Shown: positions 1 through 8,592, counted from the stretch's first letter. The stretch: DNA of 64,000 nt from Chloroflexota bacterium (GCA_022821905.1 JAJECS010000015.1:68867-132866); one strand, 5' to 3'. Notes: generated by a model from the sequence alone, not told the origin. Program-made: numbers and translations.

Positions 1-719
<719 letters not shown>

Positions 720-723
<4 letters not shown>

Positions 724-1631
724 TCGCCCGACAGCCCGCTGACGATCGTGTCAATGTTGTGCCGGATCATGCCCAGGTAGGTGCCTTCCGGCGTGCCCGC
801 GACGCCCATGGCGTCGGAGAAGATCTCGCCCCCGACGACCACCGTGTGCCCGCGCGCGCCAGCGGCTTCGATGACGGCCTGCACCCCCTGGTCGGGCACC
901 GAGGACTCGATGAAGACGGCGCGAATCCCGCGGTCGCTGATGAACCGCGCCAGGGCCTGCACGTCTGCGGTGCTCGCCTCGCTCTCGGTGCTGATGCCCT
1001 GGAGACCCCGCACCTCGAAGCCATAGCGCCGGGCGAAGTAGTTGAACGCGTCGTGGGCGGTGACCAGCGCGCGAATGCCCGCGTCCAGCGCGTCGGCCTG
1101 CTCCGTGACATAAGCGTCCAGGTCTTCGATTTCGGCGATGTATGCCTCGGCGTTGGCGCGATAGGTCGCCGCTCGAACCGGGTCCATGTCGACCAGCGCG
1201 TCGCGGACGCTCGCAACCACGATGGTCCACAGACCCAGGTCGAACCACACGTGCGGGTCGTAGGCGCCTTCGAACTCGGGCGGCGCCAGCAATTGGCCAC
1301 GGTCGATACCGTCGGTCACGCGCACCGACCGCACGCCAAGATCCTCCATGCGCTCCAGGACGCCGGTCATTCCCGCCTCGAGGTGCAGGCCGTTCCAGAA
1401 CACGGCGTCGGCCGACTCGAGGCGCGTGATGTCGCTTTCGCTGGCGCGGTACAAGTGGGGATCGACGCCGGGCCCCATGAGGGCGTGCACCTCCACCGCG
1501 TCCTCGCCGATGCGATCAACGGCGTCGGCGATCTGCCCGATCGTGGCCACGATGCGGAGGGGATTGCCCTCATCGCCAGGCGACCCGGAGGCGTCTCCAC
1601 TCGTGCCGCCGTTGCAGGCGGCCAGCAGCAA
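720..1631 (-). CDS. Metal ABC transporter substrate-binding lipoprotein (TroA/ZnuA family)
   Basis: Captures Mn2+ or Zn2+ outside the membrane and hands it to the transporter. Metal-ligand regions typical of cluster A-I proteins are visible: [20 protein letters not shown] and [10 protein letters not shown]. The phrase '[10 protein letters not shown]' resembles manganese-type members. The N-terminus has a lipobox (LLLAAC). The first conventional start is TTG at 1631, but it leaves only five residues before the Cys. The frame stays open upstream to 1731 without ATG or GTG. A CTG at 1673 would give a normal 20-residue lipoprotein signal, so the true start is probably there or at another unusual codon. 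First gene of the operon, followed by the ATPase. Confidence 0.9.
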
Positions 1632-1756
1632 GAAGGCTGCCGTGAGACCAGCCGGCCAGGCACGGACCGGCAGTGCGTGACCAACTCTGGATAGCAGGCG
1701 CGAGGTCCCCGCGGGCGGCGGCGCAGCCTATGATTGCATGGGCTAAGTCAGCAATT

Positions 1757-1779
1757 CAACTTTCACAATATCAAAGTTG
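1757..1779. promoter_or_regulatory. Perfect 7-bp inverted repeat upstream of the metal-uptake operon
   Basis: CAACTTT, nine bases, AAAGTTG, in an AT-rich island about 80 bp upstream of the metal-binding lipoprotein gene. The position and symmetry suit a metal-responsive repressor (Mur/Zur- or MntR-like). The repressor is not in the window, and the sequence does not match a consensus I can name with certainty. Confidence 0.4.
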
Positions 1780-1837
1780 TGCTGTTCAACAATATGGGCT
1801 TGGCGCGCCCCACGAAAGTTGCCGGCCGCCGCCGCTC

Positions 1838-3397
1838 CTACACCCCGCACAGGGGGTAGTCCGCTTTTTCCGGAATGTTGCTGGGAAAGTGCGGCGGGCC
1901 GATGGCGATACGTGCGAAAAAGGCCGCGTCCGCCGCCGTGACGTCGCACCAATAGAATCCCAATGCCTGGAGGGTGGCGACGTCCGGCACGTGGCGCCAC
2001 CGCCCAAGCCCCGCGTCAAAGCTGAAGATGCGGTCGTCGCCGCCGTCGAAGCGGCGCACGAGCTGGTTGTGGGCGGCCCATTGGTCATCCAGCGGGATGG
2101 CGCCTACCACCTCCACCGGTACGTTGAACCAGGCAAGTACGAGCGTCCAATCAATCTGGTAGACGAGCGGACTGTCGGGAGCCACCCAGCGGCGCACGAT
2201 ATAGCCGTCCGTCCGCCGCACGACCAGATAGGTCTGCCCGAGGGTTTGGTCGCGGATGACGCCGCGGCGGATAATCCCATCGGGACCGGCGATGTCCAGT
2301 CTGCCGTCGGCGCCGACGCGGCCAATGCCCATGACGAATGATGCCTCCGGCCGGTCGAGGCGTTGAATCAGCACCCGATCGCCCGCCAGCGCGACGGCCT
2401 GAGCGGTCGCCGTGCTCCCGAAGACTTGGCCCTCGTCCGGCACCCGGGGCGGCTCGGGCGCCGACGGCTGTGATGGTTGCGGTGCGGGATCGGGAGTCGA
2501 GCCGGGAGATGAAGGCCCACTCGGACCAGGCGGGCCCTGGGGACCGGGGGGACCCTGGGGACCGGCCGGGCCGGGGGGACCAGTCGGGCCGGTTGGGCCG
2601 GTTGGCTCAGGCGGCGGCGGGGGAGGAGGTGGCGGCGGCGGCGGAGGGGGTGGTGGCGCGGGACGCACCGTGACCGAGACTTCCCTCATGCCACGGACTT
2701 CGGACCCGCGCTTTAGCGTAAACGTGAAGGTCGTCGATTCCGAGGGGGTTACCACAGCACGTCCGAACCTGTTGAGGCCCGAATCGATGGTGATCACGGT
2801 GCCGTCGCCCCACCTGAGCTCGAGCATGAGCTCGGCGCAGGGTTCGCCGCCACAGCTAGCGCTCCAAAACAGCTTGACCGATTCACCGCTATCGATGGTG
2901 AGGGACGGGGAAATGGATGGGGCATTGGCGGTCGCCGGCTGGATGGAGAAACGGGAGATCTTGGCCCGGCTCAGGACGGTGATCGAGACGTAGGTGTGGA
3001 TGTGGCTCCCATTCCGCTTCCGCACGGTAAGCCTGTAGCGAAATTGGCCCCAATTCGGTGGTGTGGTGGTGACGACGCTGCCGATGAGGTGGTCGTCCTC
3101 TTCGGTGCTTGACGCCGAATCGACGCGCGGATCGTCGATGGACACCGTGATACCGGTGCAGTCGCCGTCGCAGTCAATGTCCCAGTGCAGCTTGAGCGAC
3201 TCGCCGCGCCAGATGGTGATCGAAGTGGCTGAGCCTGGGTCGCTGGCATCCGGCGCAGTGACGGTAAAGTACTTGACAAAGGGGTTAATGTTCGGGGGGT
3301 CACCGCTCTGGGCCGCAGCCGGCTGTGGCGTGGCCGGAACCCACAAGACGGCGACGAGGACCGCGAGCGCCGCCAGCGCCCTGGAGCTGCTGACCAT
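1838..3397 (-). CDS. Secreted protein with 16-proline tract and collagen-like Gly-X-Y repeats
   Basis: No family recognised for the whole protein. From ATG at 3397 it has 519 residues. A signal peptide (hydrophobic run ALAALAVLVAVLWV, then a PAAAQ cleavage site near residue 28) is followed by two beta-rich, Ig-like segments. Next come 16 consecutive prolines (about 248-263), ten Gly-Pro-X collagen triplets (about 267-296), a Pro/Ser linker, and a C-terminal domain of about 190 residues with a single pair of cysteines. The frame can be extended to TTG at 3451, but only the ATG places the signal peptide at the N-terminus. Probably a surface stalk with a C-terminal head. The triplet run is very short for a stable triple helix. 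Confidence 0.8.
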   Translation of the reverse strand: MVSSSRALAALAVLVAVLWVPATPQPAAAQSGDPPNINPFVKYFTVTAPDASDPGSATSITIWRGESLKLHWDIDCDGDCTGITVSIDDPRVDSASSTEEDDHLIGSVVTTTPPNWGQFRYRLTVRKRNGSHIHTYVSITVLSRAKISRFSIQPATANAPSISPSLTIDSGESVKLFWSASCGGEPCAELMLELRWGDGTVITIDSGLNRFGRAVVTPSESTTFTFTLKRGSEVRGMREVSVTVRPAPPPPPPPPPPPPPPPPEPTGPTGPTGPPGPAGPQGPPGPQGPPGPSGPSSPGSTPDPAPQPSQPSAPEPPRVPDEGQVFGSTATAQAVALAGDRVLIQRLDRPEASFVMGIGRVGADGRLDIAGPDGIIRRGVIRDQTLGQTYLVVRRTDGYIVRRWVAPDSPLVYQIDWTLVLAWFNVPVEVVGAIPLDDQWAAHNQLVRRFDGGDDRIFSFDAGLGRWRHVPDVATLQALGFYWCDVTAADAAFFARIAIGPPHFPSNIPEKADYPLCGV

Positions 3398-3511
3398 CAC
3401 GTCCCCATGGTCCTCTTCCACACGTAACGAGGGCTGATTATGCCGCGTCAAACAAAGCGCCCGCGCTCGATGGCGTTCGCACGGCAGGCTAGCGCGGGAG
3501 TTTTCGACATC

Positions 3512-3546
3512 TTGACATCAAATACATCAGACATCATGATGTCTCA
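3512..3546 (+). promoter_or_regulatory. Autoregulated promoter of the toxin-antitoxin pair
   Basis: TTGACA (3512-3517), a 17-bp spacer and CATGAT (3535-3540) form a promoter only six bases before the antitoxin ATG, so the mRNA would be leaderless. The perfect palindrome GACATCATGATGTC (3530-3543) covers the -10 box. Further GACATC/ACATCA copies lie at 3506-3511, 3514-3520 and 3524-3529. Repeated half-sites over the promoter are what a ribbon-helix-helix antitoxin uses for autorepression. Confidence 0.6.
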
Positions 3547-3804
3547 ATGCGAACCACGCTGACGCTTGACGACGACGTGGCCGACTTCCTACGCGAGCAA
3601 GCCCGTCTGCAGAACCGGCCGTTCAAGCAGGTGGTGAACGACACCTTGCGCCGGGGGATGTCCCCGGTAGCCCGCGAGCTGGGGCCGGCATATCGGGTGA
3701 GTCCTCACCACGGCGGCTTCCGATCGGGCGTGGATCCACTCAAGCTCAATCAGCTCAACGATGAGCTGGAGACGCAGGAGTTCATGGGCCAGGACGGCGA
3801 GTGA
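3547..3804 (+). CDS. Ribbon-helix-helix antitoxin (VapB type)
   Basis: Antitoxin of 85 residues expected to bind and block the PIN toxin encoded next, and to repress their shared promoter. It starts with 'MRTTLTLDDDVADFLREQAR', the beta-strand and first helix of an RHH/Arc-type DNA-binding fold. The C-terminal half (about 45-85) is the likely toxin-wrapping segment. Its TGA overlaps the toxin GTG start (GTGA at 3801-3804), so the two are co-translated. The start is the only ATG in place and lies directly behind the promoter. Confidence 0.85.
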   Translation: MRTTLTLDDDVADFLREQARLQNRPFKQVVNDTLRRGMSPVARELGPAYRVSPHHGGFRSGVDPLKLNQLNDELETQEFMGQDGE

Positions 3805-4226
3805 TCGTCCCGGACCTGAACCTGCTCGTCTACGCCCACACCAACGGCGCGCCCTTTCACGAAGCGGCCCGCCGTTGGTGGGAAGAATCAGTGAACGGGA
3901 CCGAACGCGTCGGTGTGCCCTGGGCGGTGTCGACCGGGTTCGTGCGGCTGATGACCCATCCGCGGGTGCTGGTGGATCCCGCGACTCTGGCGACGGCCGC
4001 GGGCTACGTCGACGAGTGGTTCCGCATGCCCAACGTCATTCCCCTGAATCCGGGCCGGGACCACCTCGCCCTGTTCCGGCGCTGCCTCGCCGCCGCCGGC
4101 GTCGGCGCCAATCTCGTCACCGACGCACACCTGGCGGCCCTGGCGATGGAATATCAGGCTGAAGTGCATTCCAACGACACCGACTTCAGCCGCTTTCCCG
4201 GCCTCTGCTGGCGCAATCCGCTCTAA
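3801..4226 (+). CDS. PIN-domain ribonuclease toxin (VapC family)
   Basis: Predicted toxin of 141 residues that cleaves RNA in a metal-dependent way when not bound by its antitoxin. The N-terminal 'IVPDLNLLVYAHT' carries the first catalytic Asp (D5). 'LVTDAHLAALAM' and 'SNDTDFSRFPGL' carry the later acidic residues of the PIN site. The layout resembles the Mycobacterium-type VapC subfamily with a 'D-N-L-L-V-Y-A' start. It begins with GTG overlapping the antitoxin stop. Length and motifs look intact. Confidence 0.87.
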   Translation: MIVPDLNLLVYAHTNGAPFHEAARRWWEESVNGTERVGVPWAVSTGFVRLMTHPRVLVDPATLATAAGYVDEWFRMPNVIPLNPGRDHLALFRRCLAAAGVGANLVTDAHLAALAMEYQAEVHSNDTDFSRFPGLCWRNPL

Positions 4227-4239
4227 GCCCCTTGCGGAA

Positions 4240-4253
4240 TCGTCATTCCCGCG
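4240..4253. repeat. Half copy of the dispersed ATTCCCGC repeat
   Basis: TCGTCATTCCCGCG repeats the left half of the full element found 43 bp downstream and again at 17.77 kb. The right arm is lost. It lies just after the toxin stop codon. Confidence 0.6.
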
Positions 4254-4282
4254 TAGGGAGACCTTCGCGTTGCCCTCTCGTC

Positions 4283-4302
4283 ATTCCCGCGAAGGCGGGA
4301 AT
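4283..4302. repeat. Dispersed palindromic (REP-like) repeat, copy 1
   Basis: ATTCCCGC-GAAG-GCGGGAAT, an 8-bp stem with a GNRA-like loop, preceded by TCGTC. The same core and flanks occur at 17766-17785. Intergenic location, perfect dyad and recurrence fit a REP element, possibly mobilised by a REP-associated transposase elsewhere in the genome. Confidence 0.75.
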
Positions 4303-4430
4303 CCAGCGGCCGCTGAATCTGTTAGCCGGCGAGTAGAGGCGATTCGCGAACCGCCCTTGCCTCCGTATTTCAAGGTCCCCTAAAGCGGGTATCCACGACC
4401 GCCCGCAGCGCCGCTGTGTACCGTCTGCCT

Positions 4431-4658
4431 ATGACTCGCATCAACGTGGACATCGACGAACAGGCCTGCGCCGAGGTGATGCGGCGCTACCGCCTCGCGA
4501 CCAAGCAAGAGGCCATCAACTACGCGCTGCGAGCGCTGGCGGCCGAACCGCTCTCCGTTGACGAAGCGCGCACGCTTCGAGGCGCCGGCTGGGAAGGCGA
4601 CCTCGACAGGATGCGCTCCAGCCGCTCGCCGAAGCTCTGCTCCGACTCCCCAGGCTAG
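4431..4658 (+). CDS. Orphan VapB-type antitoxin, possibly a decayed remnant
   Basis: Small protein of 75 residues starting 'MTRINVDIDEQACAEVMRRY'. It has the usual VapB pattern of a strand followed by a 'TKQEAINYALRALAAE' helix and a 'LRGAGWEGDLDRMR' tail. In this family that tail sits at the antitoxin's end, with the toxin start overlapping it. Here it runs on into an unrelated 12-residue tail and no PIN reading frame follows. The toxin gene therefore seems to have been deleted at about 4620. An in-frame ATG at 4416 would add five residues, but the family fits the ATG at 4431. Confidence 0.72.
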   Translation: MTRINVDIDEQACAEVMRRYRLATKQEAINYALRALAAEPLSVDEARTLRGAGWEGDLDRMRSSRSPKLCSDSPG

Positions 4659-4685
4659 GTTGGCTGTCGCCGGACTAGGAAGCGA

Positions 4686-6119
4686 TCAGTCGGACTCCGA
4701 GGCTTTCTGATCGGCCTCGTGCTCGCGGAGGCAGCCAACGATGACGTCATTCATGGCAGGAAATCTCTTGGCCGCGAAGTCCGCTACCCACGCTTCCAGC
4801 TTTGCCCGTGTCGTGCCATCGTCCCATTCGACGCCGTAGTCGGCTACATCTAAAATATAGTCCTCGTCGGAGTGCAGAAGGTTCCACCCATCGCTTAGAG
4901 AGGTTGATTTAAGCCTGAAGAGTTGCGGATGCTGTCTGACGGATTCAAAGAGTCTCTCGCGCAATCGATCGTGAGATCCGTTGCCGCCGGCAAGGGCGAT
5001 CCTGAAATAGGGAAGGCTCGATTTGCCAAACGTAAATTCGCAAAGAAATAGGGCGTTGGAACCAGGTGCCCAGTTGGTCCCTGAGTGCCAGGATTCGAAC
5101 TGATTCCACTCGACCGAGCGAAAACGAATCCGACTGTTGCTTTGCAGATCCAATTTCCATTCCGGTTGCTTCACGATTGCCTTTTCAAGTATTCGGGTCG
5201 TCTCAGCCACCCAATTTGGCTGATGCTTAATCAATAGCTCTATCGCTTCTCGGTGTTCCAGCCAGATTCGTCGGGCGAGTTGCGAAACGCTCGTGTCGGG
5301 CATGAGATTCCTCCTCAGCGTGGTCGCGTATTGGCGCAAGAATGCGCGGACATCGGTGGTCAGCGGTTCGTCGTCGTCCTCCGCGACCGATTGGATGATG
5401 CTGAATACCGTGGAGTAGGTGAGCGGCGTCCAGCGCGCCCGTTCTTCCGCGTCGAAGGGCTTGGTCCCCCACGGCGTCAGGAACACGTGGTACCGGGTGA
5501 ACGTGGGATAGGCGTCTTCCAGCGCCACCCGGTAACGAGTCAACTGCTCATCGTGTTCGTTGGAGAAGGTCTTGATTTCGATGGCGCAGAGCACCCGCTC
5601 GGCTTCGTTGACGACCAAGACGTCTAGGTAGCCCCATTGGTCCTCGACTTGATTCAGCCACTCGCGCGCCACCTCGGCAGCAGACCAATCAACCGGCTGG
5701 CTGGCTTGCGGTGCTCCGGCCTGAACCAAGAAAGATGTGAGGAAACGCGAGCCAATGCCGTGACTCTCGTTTGGATCCAGAAGCCAAGCCAGCATCTTCG
5801 AGTGAAGAACCTCGGGACCCCAGAGCGCTCGGCCAGAATCGAGGCGCAATTGCCCGACAAAATCGAGCGCGTCAAACTCGGTTCGTCGCTCGGCGGCAAG
5901 CCTTTCCAACCGCTGCAGACGCTCGTCAGAGAAGAGCGAGTCGAGCATCGCCGCTTGTCCGATGCGCTCCCCGCCGAGCGCGCGCTCGAGACGCTTCAAC
6001 GCGGGAAAGACGCTAAGGAGAGAGGATGTCCGGGCGGTGTTCGTCGCCGCCACGAGTCCTTCGAGCCGCTCGAGAGCCGGGATTGCGCTTTCGAGTACCT
6101 GCGCCCGGCCAGCTGTCAT
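4686..6119 (-). CDS. PD-(D/E)XK nuclease superfamily protein
   Basis: Protein of about 477 residues with a nuclease-like core in the middle. 'GPEVLHSKMLAWLLDPNESHGIG' is the conserved N-terminal motif of the PDDEXK_4 group. It is followed by 'LDVLVVNEAERVLCAIEIKT', which carries the D...E-x-K catalytic residues. The N-terminal 90 residues repeat a leucine-rich helix ('ALERLEGLV', 'ALKRLERAL'). The C-terminal half is unassigned. The frame opens at 6203, but the first ATG with a coherent protein start is 6119. Members of this group occur in defence and mobile contexts with unknown targets. Its neighbours here are toxin-antitoxin genes and repeats. Confidence 0.78.
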   Translation of the reverse strand: MTAGRAQVLESAIPALERLEGLVAATNTARTSSLLSVFPALKRLERALGGERIGQAAMLDSLFSDERLQRLERLAAERRTEFDALDFVGQLRLDSGRALWGPEVLHSKMLAWLLDPNESHGIGSRFLTSFLVQAGAPQASQPVDWSAAEVAREWLNQVEDQWGYLDVLVVNEAERVLCAIEIKTFSNEHDEQLTRYRVALEDAYPTFTRYHVFLTPWGTKPFDAEERARWTPLTYSTVFSIIQSVAEDDDEPLTTDVRAFLRQYATTLRRNLMPDTSVSQLARRIWLEHREAIELLIKHQPNWVAETTRILEKAIVKQPEWKLDLQSNSRIRFRSVEWNQFESWHSGTNWAPGSNALFLCEFTFGKSSLPYFRIALAGGNGSHDRLRERLFESVRQHPQLFRLKSTSLSDGWNLLHSDEDYILDVADYGVEWDDGTTRAKLEAWVADFAAKRFPAMNDVIVGCLREHEADQKASESD

Positions 6120-6198
6120 TCCATCATGTGCTGGCAAATTCACTGCCGCCGACAAAGGTGAACGCCGCCCCACCGGGCATTGTAGGGGTATCCGGTGG

Positions 6199-6220
6199 CC
6201 CACGCTGCGCGCAGCGTGGG
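6199..6220. repeat. Perfect 22-bp palindrome
   Basis: CCCACGCTGCG followed immediately by its exact reverse complement (6210-6220), with no loop. It sits 80 bp upstream of the nuclease-like gene. It could be a binding site for a dimeric protein or a hairpin in RNA. No second copy was seen in the window. Confidence 0.7.
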
Positions 6221-6247
6221 ATGCACAGAATCCGATCGCCTAGGTTG

Positions 6248-6271
6248 TCATTTCGAGCGCAGCGAGAAATC
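6248..6271. repeat. Short interrupted palindrome of the TCATTTCGAGCGCAGCGAGAAATC type
   Basis: ATTTC...GAAAT arms with a GC/GC inner pair and a tandem G-A mismatch can fold into a small hairpin. This sequence type recurs as an intergenic repeat in many genomes (recalled, not checked here). It is the only copy in the window and lies in the 298-bp gap between the nuclease-like and SRPBCC genes. That gap otherwise shows nothing but the palindrome at 6199. Confidence 0.5.
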
Positions 6272-6417
6272 CAAGGGCGCCCGTCGCTGACTGCGGATTC
6301 GTCGACCACCAGCGTTCAGCGCTTGCCTTGATCGCTCATTCTCGCCCACAAAGCCATAAATCGTCGGCGTTAGCACGACGTGGCTGCGCAGACGGTTTGG
6401 CCTTGACCGGTCCTGCC

Positions 6418-6891
6418 CTACTCGTCCCCGTCCGACGCGTCCTCCGACGCCAGGGCCGTACTCTCGGCAAAGACCTTGAACGACCGCATGATCTTGAGCG
6501 ACTGCCGCTTGAACAGCGGCCGCATGAACCACGACGCGATGCCCATGAAGCCGCCGAACTCGAAGACGTTGTGGGCGATCCAGCGGGTGGCGTTGGGCCC
6601 GTCTTCGACGAACCAGTTCTCGATGACGTTCCGCACGCCCTCGGTCTCATAGGTTCCGTTAATCTCGTCGGGCAGGTTGTAGCGCGTGAGGGTTTCTATC
6701 ATGTCGAAGGTCGTGCCGTTGTCGCGCTCGAACACCAGGCGCGACTGCGCGCCGGGCTGCCCCTCCACGCCGCTGACGTGCTCGAAGCGCTGCAAGCCGT
6801 CCATCCACTTGACCATGTTCTCGGGATCGTCGAACAGCGCAACCATCCGCTCGCGCGGCAGGTTGATGACGAGCTCGCAGGTGTACTTCAC
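6418..6891 (-). CDS. SRPBCC (START-like) family protein
   Basis: Protein of 157 residues with the SRPBCC hydrophobic-ligand fold. 'MKYTCELVINLPRERMVALFDDPENMVKWMDGLQRFEHV' is the usual first strand, helix and 'W..gl' segment. A C-terminal long helix (about 125-150, 'LFKRQSLKIMRSFKVFAES') closes the cavity. The ligand is unknown. It is divergent from a HIT protein gene whose ATG lies 85 bp away, so they may share a regulatory region. No catalytic motif is evident. Confidence 0.82.
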   Translation of the reverse strand: MKYTCELVINLPRERMVALFDDPENMVKWMDGLQRFEHVSGVEGQPGAQSRLVFERDNGTTFDMIETLTRYNLPDEINGTYETEGVRNVIENWFVEDGPNATRWIAHNVFEFGGFMGIASWFMRPLFKRQSLKIMRSFKVFAESTALASEDASDGDE

Positions 6892-6976
6892 ATATCATTC
6901 CAGAGCCGGCTGATGGATTATGCTACCGCGAGCTCGGAGCGAGCCGAGCGTGGGGATGCGAGCTGAGGCCGGGGGA

Positions 6977-7453
6977 ATGTCGCCGCTGACGATTTCGCAC
7001 GCGCCGCCGGACTACGAGTGTCCCTTCTGCGCACACGCGGCGGGTGCCGAGCCCGAGTTCACGGCCTGGCGGGACGCGCACGTGTTCGTGCGGATCTCCA
7101 AGCATTGGTATTCGAGCAACCCTGGCCATGCGCTCGTGATCCCGCTGGCGCACCACGAGAACATCTACGAGCTGCCCGACGACCTGGCGGGTCACGTCCT
7201 CCGCATGGCGCGCCGCGTCGCCATCGCCATGCGCCGTAGTTATCCCTGCGACGGTGTGACCGTGCGCCAGAACAACGAGCCCGCCGGCGGCCAGGACGTC
7301 TGGCACCTGCACACCCACGTGATCCCACGCCACACTGGCGACAGCCTGCACCGCTCGCGCTTCGGCCGGGCCGATGATGCCGAGCGCAGCCGCTACGCGG
7401 CGTTCCTGCGCGAACGCCTCGCATCGCTCGATCAGGCGGAAAGCCCGGCATAA
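6977..7453 (+). CDS. HIT family protein
   Basis: Histidine-triad protein of 158 residues, probably a nucleotide hydrolase or transferase (Ap4A or AMP-conjugate type). The catalytic triad appears as 'WHLHTHVIPRH'. The upstream 'NNEPAGGQDVWHLH' is the typical Q-rich lead-in, and the N-terminal 'YECPFC' is the first metal-binding Cys pair of many HIT proteins. An ATG at 6977 preceded by GAGGCCGGGGGA fits the family start. A second, more divergent HIT gene lies at 17212. Confidence 0.88.
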   Translation: MSPLTISHAPPDYECPFCAHAAGAEPEFTAWRDAHVFVRISKHWYSSNPGHALVIPLAHHENIYELPDDLAGHVLRMARRVAIAMRRSYPCDGVTVRQNNEPAGGQDVWHLHTHVIPRHTGDSLHRSRFGRADDAERSRYAAFLRERLASLDQAESPA

Positions 7454-7547
7454 ACGCGGCCGGTAAGCCTGGCAATCCCTGCATTGGAAGGCGCCGAATT
7501 CCCGTTCTGATTCCGCACCTGCGAACTCCCATGCCTGAGCGGAGAGT

Positions 7548-8366
7548 TCAGCGTTGCACCGTGAACCGTACGGATTCCTTGGGCACGCGCAGCACGCCGT
7601 GGCGGTCGATCTCGCGCTGGACGAGATCGGTCATCGCCGTGGTGATCGCGGCGCGGTGGCTGTTGTCGGCGGGGCGGTCGGCGATCGAGTCGATCGGCCC
7701 CGTCGCGTAATAGTCCAGCACATCCTCCACGGTGGGAAAAAGGAAGGCGTCATCCCAGGTCTCGAGCCGGCTCTTTGGAAACACGGAGGCGACGAGCGGC
7801 TCGTCGAGCTCGGTGAACCGCAACGTGCTTCTGGGCCGCGGTGTGAACCTTGCCGCCCGAGCGGCCCAGCAGTGCAACTCGGATAGCACCGCCTGGTTGT
7901 CCGAGGCGTTGGTCGTGAGCACGGCTCGGCCGCCGGGCTGGAGCACGCGCCGGATTTCGCGCAGCGCCTGCAATGCGTCGGGCACGTGGAAGAGCACGTA
8001 GTTGGCGAGGACGCGATCCATAGCGCCGTCGGCGATGGGAAGTGATTGGAGATCACCGACGCCAAGGTCCAATGGAGACCCTGGGCGACCGGGCCGACGG
8101 GCCTCTCCCACCATCGCCGCCGAGCAGTCGATGCCGACGACCCGAGCGCCACGGCGCCACAGCTCGTCGAAACACGCCCCGTAGCCGCAACCCGCGTCAA
8201 GCACAAGGTCGCCGGTTCGCAGCGCCAAGCCGTCGACCACCCAGGCCACGAACGAATCGGACCGCTCGGAGAAGCGCCGGTGCGCCTCGATGCGCGTCGT
8301 CAGACGAGACGAGTCCGAATACTGCTCGCGCAGCCAGGCGGCGTCCGCCGCCGGCCGGGCGGTCAT
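7548..8366 (-). CDS. Class I SAM-dependent methyltransferase
   Basis: Protein of 272 residues with the Methyltransf_11 core. Motif I is 'VLDAGCGYG', motif II the acidic 'VVGIDCSAAM', motif III 'LGVGDLQSLPIADGAMDRVLANYVLFHV', then 'ALREIRRVLQPGGRAVLTT'. The substrate is unknown. Convergent with the HIT gene upstream on the plus strand (94 bp apart) and divergent from the oxidoreductase at 8593. Confidence 0.88.
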   Translation of the reverse strand: MTARPAADAAWLREQYSDSSRLTTRIEAHRRFSERSDSFVAWVVDGLALRTGDLVLDAGCGYGACFDELWRRGARVVGIDCSAAMVGEARRPGRPGSPLDLGVGDLQSLPIADGAMDRVLANYVLFHVPDALQALREIRRVLQPGGRAVLTTNASDNQAVLSELHCWAARAARFTPRPRSTLRFTELDEPLVASVFPKSRLETWDDAFLFPTVEDVLDYYATGPIDSIADRPADNSHRAAITTAMTDLVQREIDRHGVLRVPKESVRFTVQR

Positions 8367-8592
8367 GGACTGGGAGCCGCCGGACTTGTAGCCGGCAGCG
8401 TCAATCGGCCGCGGTCACCCGGGAATCTCGGCCGTCGAGCGCGCCGGTTTCTGCGTCGACGCTCCATGGCGTTGGCGCCTCCCCACAAGCTCGAGCGCAG
8501 CGGCAGTTGATCGGTCGGCGGCCAACTCCGCCGAGTGCCCTTGCCGCGCGGTTTTGCAATTATGGCCGCAGCGCGGACGGAGGAGGCTGGCT

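Noticed and set aside
2412-2993. Plus-strand glycine-rich frame with poly-Gly tract
   Set aside because: It is the complement of the proline tract and collagen triplets of the minus-strand secreted protein, which has a signal peptide and domains.
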